DNA from: Allobacillus saliphilus
GTDB taxonomy: Bacteria > Bacillota > Bacilli > Bacillales > Alkalibacillaceae
Direction of reading: 5' to 3'
DNA length: 64,000 nucleotides
Assembly: GCF_018138385.1 (NCBI RefSeq)
Contig: NZ_JAGSIE010000020.1
Coordinates: forward strand, 1 to 64,000
In this document: positions 9,867 to 19,134 of the stretch, piece after piece
Layout of the letters: each line of letters begins with the position of its first letter
Numbering within the stretch: position 1 is the stretch's first letter
Made by a program: the position numbers and the translations under genes
Notes under the pieces: generated by a model
Seen by the model: the letters and a program-made list of their open reading frames with translations, nothing else
The model's database searches: none
Told to the model about the DNA's origin: nothing

Positions 9867-10925
9867 ATGGATGGTCAATTATTAGAGAAAATCTATCAAC
9901 AATATAAGCCGTTAATCTACAATTATTTTTATCGCTCGACATTACAGCATCATCTTTCAGAGGAGCTAACACAAGAGACATTCCTTAAAGCATTCAAATC
10001 CATAAAACGGTTCAAAATGGAGTCTAGCTTAAAGACATGGTTATTTGTCATAGGAAGAAATACCTATTTAGATTCCATACGAAAGAAACAAAGTAAAGAA
10101 GAAATTATAGACCCGACAGAAATTTCACTTCCAGACCATTCTGATGCTTATTCCTCACTCGATGAAAAACTGATGATCAGAAAAGTATTGCTTATGCTGT
10201 CAGAAAAGGCGCGAACCTACATAATTCTAAGGGATTACTACTCATTTGATGAAGAATTGAAGAAAAGGTTAAAGAAACAGAAGTTTATCAGAAATATGAA
10301 GATCATTTCAATTCTTGTAGTAGCTATCATTGTTAGTTATTTTTTGTTTTTTCGATTTAGTTTCTTGATCGAAAGTACCAATGTAAAGACACCTAGTTTT
10401 GAACAGGACTTCGAGAAAATACAGGAGAAATTAACTATAAGTGATGAGGCTGGAATTACAAATTTGTCTCTTAGATTTAATTCAACAGGACAAATGGAAG
10501 ATTTCCGAACGAGGGTCGTAGACTTTTCTGAAGAGTCACTTGATATTTATGATATAACCTTTTCTCCAAGAATTGAAGGATTTCATATGTATAGAGTAAA
10601 ACACGACCGTGTCGACGATCCGACGTTCATTTCAAGTTCAGATGCCCAACTACCGGCGAAAAAGGCATTTACAGCTTTGGATCGAATAGACTATGACAGT
10701 CTATTAACAGATGATGCAGGTAATCGTTACTTGCTTAGCACAGATGCTCGAATGAAAGATGTGCAGGTGATCCAAGATGTTCATCCAGAGTGGCAATATT
10801 TTTTCCTTGAAGATCAACAAATTGAAGAGCTGGAACATGGCCAACGGTTCGATGATGTATTTAGTTTTAACTTGCATACTGATTTAGTAAACGAACGTCC
10901 AATACGTAGTTATTTATTCCGGTGA
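9867..10925 (+). CDS. Fused ECF sigma / anti-sigma protein (internal deletion)
   Basis: A single 352-residue frame in which an ECF sigma factor runs into a membrane anti-sigma factor. Residues 1-90 are sigma region 2 (EELTQETFLKAFKSIKRF, then LKTWLFVIGRNTYLDSIRKKQ). Region 4 begins normally (VLLMLSEKARTYIILRDYYSF, about 108-128) but the helix-turn-helix that should follow is missing: the next residues, DEELKKRLKKQKFIRNMK, read like the cytoplasmic end of a YxlC/RsiV-like anti-sigma, followed by one membrane helix (about 145-165) and about 185 extracytoplasmic residues. The simplest reading is an in-frame deletion that removed region 4.2 and the start of the anti-sigma gene. ATG 9867 follows a G-rich RBS. 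DNA-directed function is unlikely; it could be a relic. Confidence 0.75.
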   Translation: MDGQLLEKIYQQYKPLIYNYFYRSTLQHHLSEELTQETFLKAFKSIKRFKMESSLKTWLFVIGRNTYLDSIRKKQSKEEIIDPTEISLPDHSDAYSSLDEKLMIRKVLLMLSEKARTYIILRDYYSFDEELKKRLKKQKFIRNMKIISILVVAIIVSYFLFFRFSFLIESTNVKTPSFEQDFEKIQEKLTISDEAGITNLSLRFNSTGQMEDFRTRVVDFSEESLDIYDITFSPRIEGFHMYRVKHDRVDDPTFISSSDAQLPAKKAFTALDRIDYDSLLTDDAGNRYLLSTDARMKDVQVIQDVHPEWQYFFLEDQQIEELEHGQRFDDVFSFNLHTDLVNERPIRSYLFR

Positions 10926-10991
10926 TGCATCAACATTTAAACTATAAGTGTTAAGCCAAGAATCATTTTGGGTAGGAGAAGAACTCTCGAC

Positions 10992-11399
10992 GGAGGTGGA
11001 GCTGGAATTTCCGGAATAACTCCGTTGAGGACAGCTATCGCCGGAGTTAGAGCTGGGATTTCCGATATAACTCCGTTGAGGACGACTCTCGCCGGAGTTA
11101 GAGCTGGGATTTTCGTTATAACTCCGTTGAGGACGGCTTTCGACGGAGATGGAGCTGGGATTTTCGTTATAACTCCATTGAGGACAGCTGTCGCCGGAGT
11201 TAGAGCTGGGATTTTCGATATAACTCCGTTGAGGACAGCTGTCGCCGGAGTTAGAGCTGGGATTTTCGATGTAACTCCGTTGAGGACAGCTATCGACGGA
11301 GTTGTAGCTGGGATTTCCGGAATAACTCCGTTGAGGACAGCTTTCGATGGAGTTAGAGCTGGGATTTTCGGAATAACTCCGTTGAGAGAGATAATCTCC
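10992..11399. repeat. Array A: eight 51-bp intergenic repeats
   Basis: Eight head-to-tail units of 51 bp start at 10992, 11043, 11094, 11145, 11196, 11247, 11298 and 11349. Most units begin GGAGTTA and have TAACTCC 25 nt later (e.g. 11043-11049 with 11068-11074), so each can form a hairpin. The following TTGAGGACAGCTNTCG part is conserved too. Because 51 is a multiple of 3, frames stay open on both strands (three overlapping ORFs of 154-176 codons), but these are by-products of the repeat: 17-residue periodic proteins without RBS. The array fills most of the 570 bp between the sigma fusion and the deacetylase gene. Confidence 0.93.
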
Positions 11400-11493
11400 A
11401 AAACAAAACTGATTCATCGCGCATGTGTAACTACCACCCAACATCCCTCATATAGTAAAAAATATATGGGTACATGTGGAGGTTAGTATATAG

Positions 11494-12255
11494 ATGTTTA
11501 CACGATATGGTGATTTTTGGTTGAATAGGAATAATGGAAATATTCAACAAAGCCAGCCAGAAGGAGGAGGCGAAAATGTTGGCAGAGAGCCTAATTTAAT
11601 TGCAAATTCACTTTTGCAACGTGAATATCCAAATATTGTTGTTTTGAGAGGATCACTGGATGACAATAAAGTGGCTTTAAGTTTTGATGATGGTCCGGAT
11701 ATTCGATTTACGCCGCAAGTGCTGGATGTACTTGGTCAATATCAGGTGAAAGCTACATTCTTTTTAATGGGCGCAAGGGCCGCAGAGCACTCTGATATCG
11801 TCAGAAGAATGTACGGTGAAGGTCATGCGATCGGAAATCATACGTATTGGCACCCGAATTTAACGGAGGAGAGCTTAGGCAGAGTTCAATGGGAAGTGGC
11901 CACAACGGAAGAAACCATTGAGCAAATTCTTGGCTTCCGCCCAAGGTTATTCAGACCGCCGTACGGTGCTTTGAATCGAGAGATTGTCGAATTGCTGGGC
12001 AACATGGGCAATACCGTGGTTCTCTGGAACGTCGATTCTTTAGATTGGAGGCAATTGGGGGCTGAAATCATTGCAGACAACGTATTAGCCCAGGCGACAC
12101 CGGGTTCCATCATCCTTATGCATGATGGTGGTGATTGGACAATGGATTTATCAGGTACCGTCAATGCTTTACATGAAATCATCCCACGTCTCCAACAAGA
12201 AGGAATGGAATTTGTTACAATTCCGGAGTTAATCGGTGTCAGTGAGGAAAAGTGA
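11494..12255 (+). CDS. Polysaccharide deacetylase (NodB domain)
   Basis: Carbohydrate esterase 4 family; such enzymes remove acetyl groups from peptidoglycan or other amino-sugar polymers. All five family motifs are present: SFDDGPD (about residues 66-72), HTYWHPNL (H-x3-H metal site, about 113-120), RPPYGA (about 153), the DSLDW strand (about 176) and LMHDGG (about 208). The roughly 50-residue N-terminus lacks a recognisable signal peptide, which is odd for an enzyme acting outside the cell. ATG 11494 follows GGAGG with a 10-nt gap. It directly follows repeat array A. Confidence 0.9.
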   Translation: MFTRYGDFWLNRNNGNIQQSQPEGGGENVGREPNLIANSLLQREYPNIVVLRGSLDDNKVALSFDDGPDIRFTPQVLDVLGQYQVKATFFLMGARAAEHSDIVRRMYGEGHAIGNHTYWHPNLTEESLGRVQWEVATTEETIEQILGFRPRLFRPPYGALNREIVELLGNMGNTVVLWNVDSLDWRQLGAEIIADNVLAQATPGSIILMHDGGDWTMDLSGTVNALHEIIPRLQQEGMEFVTIPELIGVSEEK

Positions 12256-12337
12256 ATAAATTTGTGAATAGATCTTATTTTGAGATTGAGGCATTTAAGG
12301 TAAAATGATAGTTAAAGATTAGAAAGGAACCAATACA

Positions 12338-12775
12338 ATGAATCGAACAAACATTCAAGAGCTTCAATCTCAAAAAGAGATCGTCGAAGCATACCCGATT
12401 ATGAAACAATTACGAAGTCACCTTGATCAGGAGACCTACGTAGGACTAGTTTCAGAAGCACAACAAAAAGATCGCTACAGAATGTACGCACTCAACCAAA
12501 ACGAGAAAATTGTTGCAGTCGTTGGGTTTAAGCCTATGATTACCTTATATTATGGTAGATTCATTTGGGTCTGCGACTTAGTAACAGACGATCATCAACG
12601 TTCAAAAGGTTATGGTGAGTTATTATTGGAATTCGTTCATGATTGGGCTAAAGAGCATCATTACGAAAGCGTTGCATTGTCTTCAGGATTACAACGAACA
12701 AAGGCCCACCACTTTTATGATCACAAAATGGGTTATGATAAGGTGAGTTATGTATTTAAAACCGATTTGAAATGA
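12338..12775 (+). CDS. GNAT-family acetyltransferase
   Basis: A 145-residue GCN5-related acetyltransferase. The acetyl-CoA pocket is seen as [20 protein letters not shown] (motif A with Q/R-x-x-G-x-G/A) near residues 80-100, followed by the motif-B helix with [11 protein letters not shown]. The substrate is unknown. ATG 12338 follows AGAAAGGAA. It appears to be a single gene; the 120 bp after it contain no recognised element. Confidence 0.85.
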   Translation: MNRTNIQELQSQKEIVEAYPIMKQLRSHLDQETYVGLVSEAQQKDRYRMYALNQNEKIVAVVGFKPMITLYYGRFIWVCDLVTDDHQRSKGYGELLLEFVHDWAKEHHYESVALSSGLQRTKAHHFYDHKMGYDKVSYVFKTDLK

Positions 12776-12898
12776 GGGATCACCAAATCGTCTAATGAAA
12801 GTTTCTGTTTTTTATTATGTTGCGCGTACCTTGCCTTCTCTTTTTTAAAACTACCCCATTCATTAGGTTTCGCGCACTTTACGTTGGAGGCATAGAAC

Positions 12899-14020
12899 AT
12901 GATATTTTCGGATGATGGCTATACCGTTTTGGTCGATGGTGTAAAAGTAGAATTGCTTCGAAAGGAATTCTTATTGTTGAAATTTTTATATATGAATAAT
13001 GGACGCGCATTTTCGCGAGAAGAGCTTTTGGATGCCATTTGGCCGCACGAGTTTCCGACAGACCGTACGGTGGATGATCATATTTATCGTCTTAGAAAGA
13101 AACTTAGTTCGTTTCAAGATATAGGAACAATCAGAACAATCAAGGGGCTTGGGTACCGATTAGAACTAAAAGAACCAGTTGAAGAAACACCAACACCTGT
13201 CCCGGAAGAAATTGAAAAGCAGGCGAATGAGCTGTTCGATACTTATTATAAATATGGTCAAGGGAAGGCGTTAAGGGAACTCCTTACGAATAAAGTGCTA
13301 GGTTTGGCGTTGAATGAAAAACAAGAAACGGTGTTGCTGTGGCTTTCTAGTGATTTTAGGTCATTGCTGGATCGACTTTCCGATTCAGGCAATGCGTTCG
13401 TTCCACTATTACTTTATGGTTTTGTTGAACCCAACACAGAAAAAGTGATTGACATACATAATAAAGTTCTTGATCAAGTTAGGATCGATGAGAAGGAACG
13501 AATGGATATTTCTTGTTTCAGTCTGTCGTTATGGTATATGAAGTTCGGGCGTCCAGAAACTTCATTGCAGCTCGTTCAACAGGAAATCGATGGAATTAGA
13601 GACATCCATCACGGTTTTTTCCCATTTTTAAATGTGATGAAGTCGGCCATTCTGTTCTACCAAAATAAATTGGATGAAGCCAAGCGATCGATTGAAAATA
13701 CGGAGATTCTTTTGCGTCAGTTGCCATACTTACGTGAAACAAGTGCTTTACGCTTATTGCAAGGGCTGTTGTTGATTCGTGATGGAGACGAAAAAGCAGG
13801 TCGGGAGAAGATTGAAGAAGGCAGGGGTTTGATTCGCCAATCCGGTCATACGTATTATTTGTTATTTATTTATCAATTGCTAAAACTCTTGTTGCCTAAC
13901 TCGGGTGCAAGCAAAGAAACGATCCAATTCTATGATCAGGCAGGGGAACGATACATAGAGGAAACGGAACTTGAACAATTAAAACCGAAAATTGAATCTC
14001 AGCTATTTTCGCTCATTTGA
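12899..14020 (+). CDS. Winged-helix regulator with helical C-terminal domain
   Basis: Residues 5-95 are an OmpR/PhoB-type winged helix (FSREELLDAIWPHEF, TVDDHIYRLRKKL, IRTIKGLGYRLE) that is not preceded by a receiver domain, as in SARP or BTAD-like regulators. The remaining 270 residues are alpha-helical with weak TPR-like periodicity. Regulators with this layout often control a neighbouring transporter; here a drug-exporter-like MFS gene starts 49 nt downstream, and it is broken. ATG 12899 follows TTGGAGGCATAGAAC. The function is inferred from the fold only. Confidence 0.8.
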   Translation: MIFSDDGYTVLVDGVKVELLRKEFLLLKFLYMNNGRAFSREELLDAIWPHEFPTDRTVDDHIYRLRKKLSSFQDIGTIRTIKGLGYRLELKEPVEETPTPVPEEIEKQANELFDTYYKYGQGKALRELLTNKVLGLALNEKQETVLLWLSSDFRSLLDRLSDSGNAFVPLLLYGFVEPNTEKVIDIHNKVLDQVRIDEKERMDISCFSLSLWYMKFGRPETSLQLVQQEIDGIRDIHHGFFPFLNVMKSAILFYQNKLDEAKRSIENTEILLRQLPYLRETSALRLLQGLLLIRDGDEKAGREKIEEGRGLIRQSGHTYYLLFIYQLLKLLLPNSGASKETIQFYDQAGERYIEETELEQLKPKIESQLFSLI

Positions 14021-14069
14021 TATTCCTCTGACATTCATCACTTATCCTTACCGATAGGAGAGTGATGAC

Positions 14070-15374
14070 ATGAAAAATCAAGAAATCGATCAATCGATAT
14101 GGAATAATAAAATGTATCTTCTATTATTTAGTTCATATACCATTTCTACGCTTGGTAAGTTCTTTGATATGCTTGCTGTGATGCTGATGTTCAGTTATGT
14201 GTGGCAGGCAGAGCCGTGGCTGATTTCATTGAATCCCGTTGCTTATGCGGTTCCATATGCATTGTTCAGCCAATTTTCCGGTATTTTTGTGGACCGGGGT
14301 AAAAAAGTAAAGATTATACTGGTGGCGGATCTGTTGACGGCTGTCTGTACGATCTCAATGATTTTCACCTTTAATCTCTGGATGATGCTGGGAATCATCT
14401 TTGTGCGTGCGACCATTTCTACCGTACATTTTCCTGCTCAGCAAGCCCTTGTAAAGCAAGTTGTACATGAAGACTTGTTGATGAAGGCGGTGACTCTGAA
14501 TGGAACGGTCAATCAATTGTCCAAAGTGATTGGTCCGTTTGTCGGTGCATCGATTGCTGCCGCATTTTCTCCATGATTGAGTTTTGCCATCTATGCGGTT
14601 TTTTTATTGATTTCAGTGGGGATTCTTCTGCTCGTTCGCCATATCGATCGGGAGGATTCCAATAGGTTTTTAGAGAATGGAGATGTAGAGCCAGAAACTT
14701 ATTGGAAGAGTTGGCGGAGTAATTGGCGCTCGATCTTCCAATCGAAACCACTATGGGTCAGTTTTACGTTTTCGTTGATCGCATTTTTGGCCATCCAACT
14801 GATCGATGCTCAATTTGTCGTTTTGACGCGAGAGCTGTTCCCTCTTCATCCGTCGATTTTCGGATGGTTGATTTCGGTCGTTGGCTTGGGTGCGGTTACC
14901 ATTCTATTGTTTTTGAATCGATTAACGGAAATTAAACGTTACAGCCTGTTTCTCGGAAGTGCAGTTTTTCTGATCGGAAGCGGAATTTTCGCAATGGGAA
15001 TGATGTGGATGGACACGGAAATATGGATGATCCTTCTGGCAGGATTAATCATTGGGGTGGGAACCGGAATATTCAGTGTCGTTTTTAGCTATATTCTTCA
15101 GGTAGAAAGTCCTGAAGGGAAGGTCGGTCAATTGTCTGGCATGTATGAATCGCTTACCGGCATCATTTTAATCGTCGCTCCAGTCACAGGTGGTTTCCTA
15201 GTTCAGCTCTTTGGCGTATTCACGATTTTCCAAGTCGTCGGAGCGGTGACATTCGGGATTGGACTGATTGGCTTGGTCTTTCAGAAATGGTTGTGGGGGA
15301 GTTGGCGAAGAGGGAGGAGAAAAAATGGTAAAGGTGGCTTAATAAAAAATCTTACTAAAGGGCCCTCTTGTTAG
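14070..15374 (+). pseudogene. MFS transporter with one in-frame TGA
   Basis: A 434-codon MFS_3-type exporter (macrolide-efflux-like) interrupted once by TGA at 14574-14576. The frame continues without any shift through the second half to TAG at 15372. The first part holds about five membrane helices, including the loop FVDRGKKVKI, and the second part the rest. A TGG to TGA change would explain it (the local context A-F-S-P-stop-L-S-F fits Trp). RBS ATAGGAG precedes ATG 14070. The upstream winged-helix regulator is probably its partner. No restart signal with an RBS is seen right after the stop. Confidence 0.85.
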
Positions 15375-15765
15375 ACCGGTTTCAATCATTGTAGTCCATC
15401 TCTTAACTTTATTAATCCTACTTATATCTTTTTAGGGTACTGTCTAATTTCAATTTAGTTTAATTTTTGTCTAACTTGTTTCGGATTCCCTATATAGATT
15501 GCTTGCAATGTGTATTCGCAAAAAATATATAGCTGGAATAAAACACTAATATAAATGTTGTTTATATAGATAATTTGAAATATTCAAAGGATAATGTTAA
15601 TATAAGGAATATAAGGTATTAAAGAGAAAAATGAATGTGAAACATTGTAGCCATAGTGAATATTTCTTTATTGTTTAAATTGCAAATGAAGTTTTATAGC
15701 CCAAGTAGTTTTTTATCGAATCTAGTTGGTTATCAATCAGTGATAGAAAGGAGGGGAGAATTATT
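15375..15765. other. AT-rich non-coding stretch
   Basis: About 390 bp without a supported gene. It is AT-rich, with no convincing terminator for the broken MFS gene and no repeat. It must hold the promoter of the secreted-protein gene at 15766, but I could not fix one with confidence. Confidence 0.6.
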
Positions 15766-16302
15766 ATGAGTAAAATATTAAAAATTCTATTTTTGTCAAG
15801 TTTCATTTCAATCAGCTTTGGCTTCAGTACAGTTTCTGCATCGGATTTCAGTAAAGATAATCAATCAACAAAATACTATTGGGATGCCGTGCCATACTTG
15901 GCTACAGAAACTGAATTAAACTATGAAGAGAGAGTTGGTACACAGGCAATATGGTATGATGACTGGGGGAAGGGTACGCTAAATTTAACGGCGTCTAATA
16001 ATGGGATTGCCGGAGAAGCTCAACCCACGGCTTATCCAGTTTCTAGAATAACAGCTAATGCTCAAACTGAAAGAGATGATGCTCTTGGTACATCTTCTGT
16101 TGTTGTGATACTAATGAGAGATGGACAGGAAATTGATAGAGACGGTAGTACTCCGCCATTTGCTAAAACTGCTTCTGCCTCTGCTGTTGCTTATCCTGGT
16201 ATTGTACCGGTTGGAACAGAATATAGAGCTCATGGGACACATACGATAACTAAACCCTATGGACACTCAGTTGGGTATACTGGTGACAGTTTAAGCTATT
16301 AA
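15766..16302 (+). CDS. Secreted protein of unknown function
   Basis: A 178-residue protein with a clear signal peptide: basic start MSKILK, a hydrophobic core over about residues 6-22 and a cleavage site near SVSA-like TVSAS (residues 23-27). The mature part is rich in Ala, Thr, Tyr and Gly, with no cysteine and no domain that I recognise; predicted mostly beta. GAAAGGAGGGG lies about 10 nt before ATG 15766. A terminator follows and then a lipoprotein gene in the same direction, so the two may serve a shared surface role, which is inference only. Confidence 0.75.
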   Translation: MSKILKILFLSSFISISFGFSTVSASDFSKDNQSTKYYWDAVPYLATETELNYEERVGTQAIWYDDWGKGTLNLTASNNGIAGEAQPTAYPVSRITANAQTERDDALGTSSVVVILMRDGQEIDRDGSTPPFAKTASASAVAYPGIVPVGTEYRAHGTHTITKPYGHSVGYTGDSLSY

Positions 16303-16332
16303 AAAAAGAGGCTATTCTCGGCCTCTTTTTTA
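16303..16332 (+). terminator. Terminator of the secreted-protein gene
   Basis: GAGGC (16308-16312) and GCCTC (16321-16325), extended by A/T pairs on both sides, followed by TTTTTTAC. It lies between two co-directional genes and may only partly stop transcription. Confidence 0.75.
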
Positions 16333-16349
16333 CTTTGGGGAGGGATATA

Positions 16350-17360
16350 GTGAAAAAAGGTATCTTGATTATATTTTTTTTAATAGCTATTGCGTTACTG
16401 TATAGTTGCAATAACGAAGACACAAGTGATATCTCGTTTACCATCCAAGAGGAAACTCATAAGGATGAAAACATACTTATCCAACCCACAGATCTAGAAG
16501 AGCTTGGGTTTAAACCTCATTACAAAATACAAATTGAAGTTGAAGATGAATTTTCCTCTTCAGTAAATTTGCTGGGTGAAGAATTGGAATATCTTCGTCC
16601 TGTGGAGCACACTGCAACATTTGATTTAATTGTAGATATAGATAGCCCGGTAAATAAAAATTTCAGACTCATGATTTGGGATAGTGATCGTTTTCTTCCA
16701 ATACAAGTTAATGATGAGGAAGACGATACAAAGATATATTATGATATAGATTTACCATCAGGAAACCATTCAATTTCTCTAACTAATCTAATCGAGTTTG
16801 AAGAGAATTTTGATTTTAAAGAGATTGCATTTATTTTTTTAGATAAAGACGCGCCGGTCGATACGAATCTTCGGTATAGTCCAATACGGATGCATATAAG
16901 TAATTCAGATAACTTGTCACTGGTAGAAACAGATAACAAAGATACATATGAAGAAGATTCTTCGTTGTTAGAGCCAAGTGATCTCACAAGTGAACGAGCT
17001 GCATTAGAATTGGCGATTTTAGATCATAATAAAAAGAAGTTAAATACAATTGGAATCACTGATCAGAGTCACTATATATCCATTGAGCAAGTGAATACTG
17101 ACGTGATGGAGAAAGTGGTATTTTTTAATATTGAAGGTGAGGTTTATGAAGAATTTACAACTAAACATCCGATAGGAAAAAAGGCCATCATCCCAATACC
17201 TGATGAGATTATTGATAACATAGGCGAAACAGATTATTACGTATTGATTGATCATAATTTTGGAAAGAGCGGATTAAAAAAGATAAAAAATATAATGCAG
17301 GGTAGCGCAGAACCATTTGCTAATTATTCTTATATCTACAAAATTGGGGCTGCTGATTAG
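16350..17360 (+). CDS. Lipoprotein of unknown function
   Basis: A 336-residue lipoprotein. The N-terminus MKKGILIIFFLIAIALLYSC ends in lipobox LYSC with Cys at residue 20, then an acidic linker. GTG 16350 is chosen since GGGGAGGGA lies about 6 nt upstream; the frame from TTG 16335 includes that RBS. The mature part is acidic, with alternating beta strands and the recurring phrase PTDLEE / PSDLTS (about residues 47 and 211), which hints at an internal duplication. I recognise no family. It follows the secreted-protein gene by about 50 bp and ends in its own terminator. Confidence 0.75.
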   Translation: MKKGILIIFFLIAIALLYSCNNEDTSDISFTIQEETHKDENILIQPTDLEELGFKPHYKIQIEVEDEFSSSVNLLGEELEYLRPVEHTATFDLIVDIDSPVNKNFRLMIWDSDRFLPIQVNDEEDDTKIYYDIDLPSGNHSISLTNLIEFEENFDFKEIAFIFLDKDAPVDTNLRYSPIRMHISNSDNLSLVETDNKDTYEEDSSLLEPSDLTSERAALELAILDHNKKKLNTIGITDQSHYISIEQVNTDVMEKVVFFNIEGEVYEEFTTKHPIGKKAIIPIPDEIIDNIGETDYYVLIDHNFGKSGLKKIKNIMQGSAEPFANYSYIYKIGAAD

Positions 17361-17409
17361 GAAATCTAAATAAATGCTTTTTGTTATTGAACCACACACT
17401 TAATACGGT

Positions 17410-17444
17410 TCGGCTAAGATGTCATCATCTTGGCCGATTTTTTA
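17410..17444 (+). terminator. Terminator of the lipoprotein gene
   Basis: TCGGCTAAGATG (17410-17421) pairs with CATCTTGGCCGA (17426-17437, one G-U), followed by TTTTTT. Confidence 0.9.
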
Positions 17445-17581
17445 GCTTACCCGTCTCAAGACTACTTCTGTCTCATCCTGCCTCCATTATTACCACTATT
17501 CTATTGCAAAAAACAATTAAGTCGTTTATCATTTAGTATAACTAATATTTAAATATTGCATAATTGAATGAAGGTGACTGA

Positions 17582-18715
17582 ATGGAAAGAAATTTATTAA
17601 TCCCAACTTATCCGAAAACAAAATTACGGATGACTGAGTCTGTTGGCGTAAGTGTATTAACGAATATCCAACTACTCGATTATTGTTTAAATAATTCGGC
17701 TGTTGAATCGAAATGGGTAAAGGACTTTGCAAAAGCATTACCTGAGAATTTAAAAAAAGATCTTCGCGTTTTGAGGACTATTTTTGCTCATGGTGTTATT
17801 CTTCGTGATTATTATTTAAAGCATCAAACTTCGATCAATCAAGATTGGGATGATTTTAGAGAGTGGTGGGAAACGTTTTCCGAAACAGATGTATTGGAAC
17901 TTGTTATATACGGCATTCAAGAAAATATGGCCTATTATGAAAAATATTTGCCAAGCGATCCTTCAGTCGATGAAAAACTACAAGAAATCAGTTTAGAGTC
18001 AGAACAACTAAAAGTTCTTTCCAATCGGGAAAAAGCAATTTCAATCGTATTGGAAAGCTGGTTGGTGAAGGATTTTGAAGAATTAGCTCCTCTATTTAAT
18101 GATTTAAAAGGGATCAAAGAACGGATCATCCGCCTACTGGATGGAGTTTGGAATTCAGGGTTTCAGGCTTGTTGGCAATCCAGTAAGAGTCGTATTGTTG
18201 GATGGAAAGAAAATCAGCTCTCAAAGCTGTCTAATCCTTATGGTATGAATGAAGAAGCCATTTTTGACATAACAGGTTTATACCCGGATACCATGGAAAA
18301 AGAAGAGATGAATCGAGTACATGAATTAACGTTCATACCCGTTCCGAATATGGGAAGATTATTGTCTTTTCTCAAGTTCAATCGTCATGGTTTTCTCATA
18401 TTTGAACCAACGTCGACGAACGATTATGCATCCGCTGAGAAGAATAATTCAGCAGAGGTTAATCTCGCGTTTGAGGGGCTAGGGGATTCAACAAGACTGC
18501 AGATCATTCATCTATTGGCCAAAAACGATGAAATGTTCGCTCAGCAAATTGTGAATGAATTGAATCTCAAACAAAGTTCGGTTTCTCGTCATTTGAATTA
18601 TTTGCACAAAACAAACCTCGTTTCCGTCAGGCAAGAAGGAAACACAAAGTATTATTCAATCAATCAAAATGAAATCAAAAAAGTGATTTACGTATTGGAA
18701 AACCTGTTGAAGTAA
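17582..18715 (+). CDS. ArsR-type regulator with long N-terminal domain
   Basis: A 377-residue protein whose C-terminal 85 residues are an ArsR winged helix (GLGDSTRLQIIHLLAKNDEM, then QQIVNELNLKQSSVSRHLNYL and the wing VRQEGNTKYYSI). The first 290 residues are helical and unlike metal-sensing ArsR proteins; the architecture matches a group of large Bacillus ArsR-like regulators of unknown ligand. AAGGTG lies 7 nt before ATG 17582. The glyoxalase-like gene begins 18 nt after the stop, so the two form an operon. The ligand is unknown. Confidence 0.85.
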   Translation: MERNLLIPTYPKTKLRMTESVGVSVLTNIQLLDYCLNNSAVESKWVKDFAKALPENLKKDLRVLRTIFAHGVILRDYYLKHQTSINQDWDDFREWWETFSETDVLELVIYGIQENMAYYEKYLPSDPSVDEKLQEISLESEQLKVLSNREKAISIVLESWLVKDFEELAPLFNDLKGIKERIIRLLDGVWNSGFQACWQSSKSRIVGWKENQLSKLSNPYGMNEEAIFDITGLYPDTMEKEEMNRVHELTFIPVPNMGRLLSFLKFNRHGFLIFEPTSTNDYASAEKNNSAEVNLAFEGLGDSTRLQIIHLLAKNDEMFAQQIVNELNLKQSSVSRHLNYLHKTNLVSVRQEGNTKYYSINQNEIKKVIYVLENLLK

Positions 18716-18733
18716 TTGAATGGAGGATGCCAT

Positions 18734-19105
18734 ATGTCAAAATTTCATTTAGATAGAGTAAACACGGTCATCATACCTGTAAAGGATTTGAATGAATCGA
18801 TCCAATTTTACGAGGAAGTACTTCAGTTACGTAAAGGATATGTTGATGAAAGCATGGCATATTTCTCTTTTGGCTCGGATGGGAATGAAACAACGATACT
18901 GCTTCATGTCATCGATCAACCTGAACCAGTCGAAAAAGGGATTGTGATCGAGTTATCGGTAGATAATGTGGTATCAGCCATTACATCCATTAAAGAAGCA
19001 GGCGGACTAGTCGCACAGGAACCGATTGATCGCGATTGGGGAGTGAAGGAAGCTATCATTACTGATCCAAATGGATATAAATTATGGATCTCTCAACCTA
19101 TTTAA
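18734..19105 (+). CDS. VOC/glyoxalase-superfamily protein
   Basis: A 123-residue vicinal-oxygen-chelate fold protein, with the two beta-alpha-beta-beta-beta halves typical of the fold (TVIIPVKDLNESIQFYEEVL at residues 9-28 and DNVVSAITSIKEAGG, ITDPNGYKLWI later). Such proteins include glyoxalases, dioxygenases and antibiotic-binding proteins, so the reaction is open. ATG 18734 follows GGAGGATGCC. It is 18 nt after the ArsR-type regulator and likely under its control. Confidence 0.85.
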   Translation: MSKFHLDRVNTVIIPVKDLNESIQFYEEVLQLRKGYVDESMAYFSFGSDGNETTILLHVIDQPEPVEKGIVIELSVDNVVSAITSIKEAGGLVAQEPIDRDWGVKEAIITDPNGYKLWISQPI

Positions 19106-19134
19106 TGAAGATTTCTAGAAGCGGAGGAATAAAA

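Noticed and set aside
10914-11486. Overlapping ORFs of 154-176 codons on both strands
   Set aside because: They are a consequence of a 51-bp repeat (a multiple of 3) without stop codons; no RBS, and frames are open on both strands at once.
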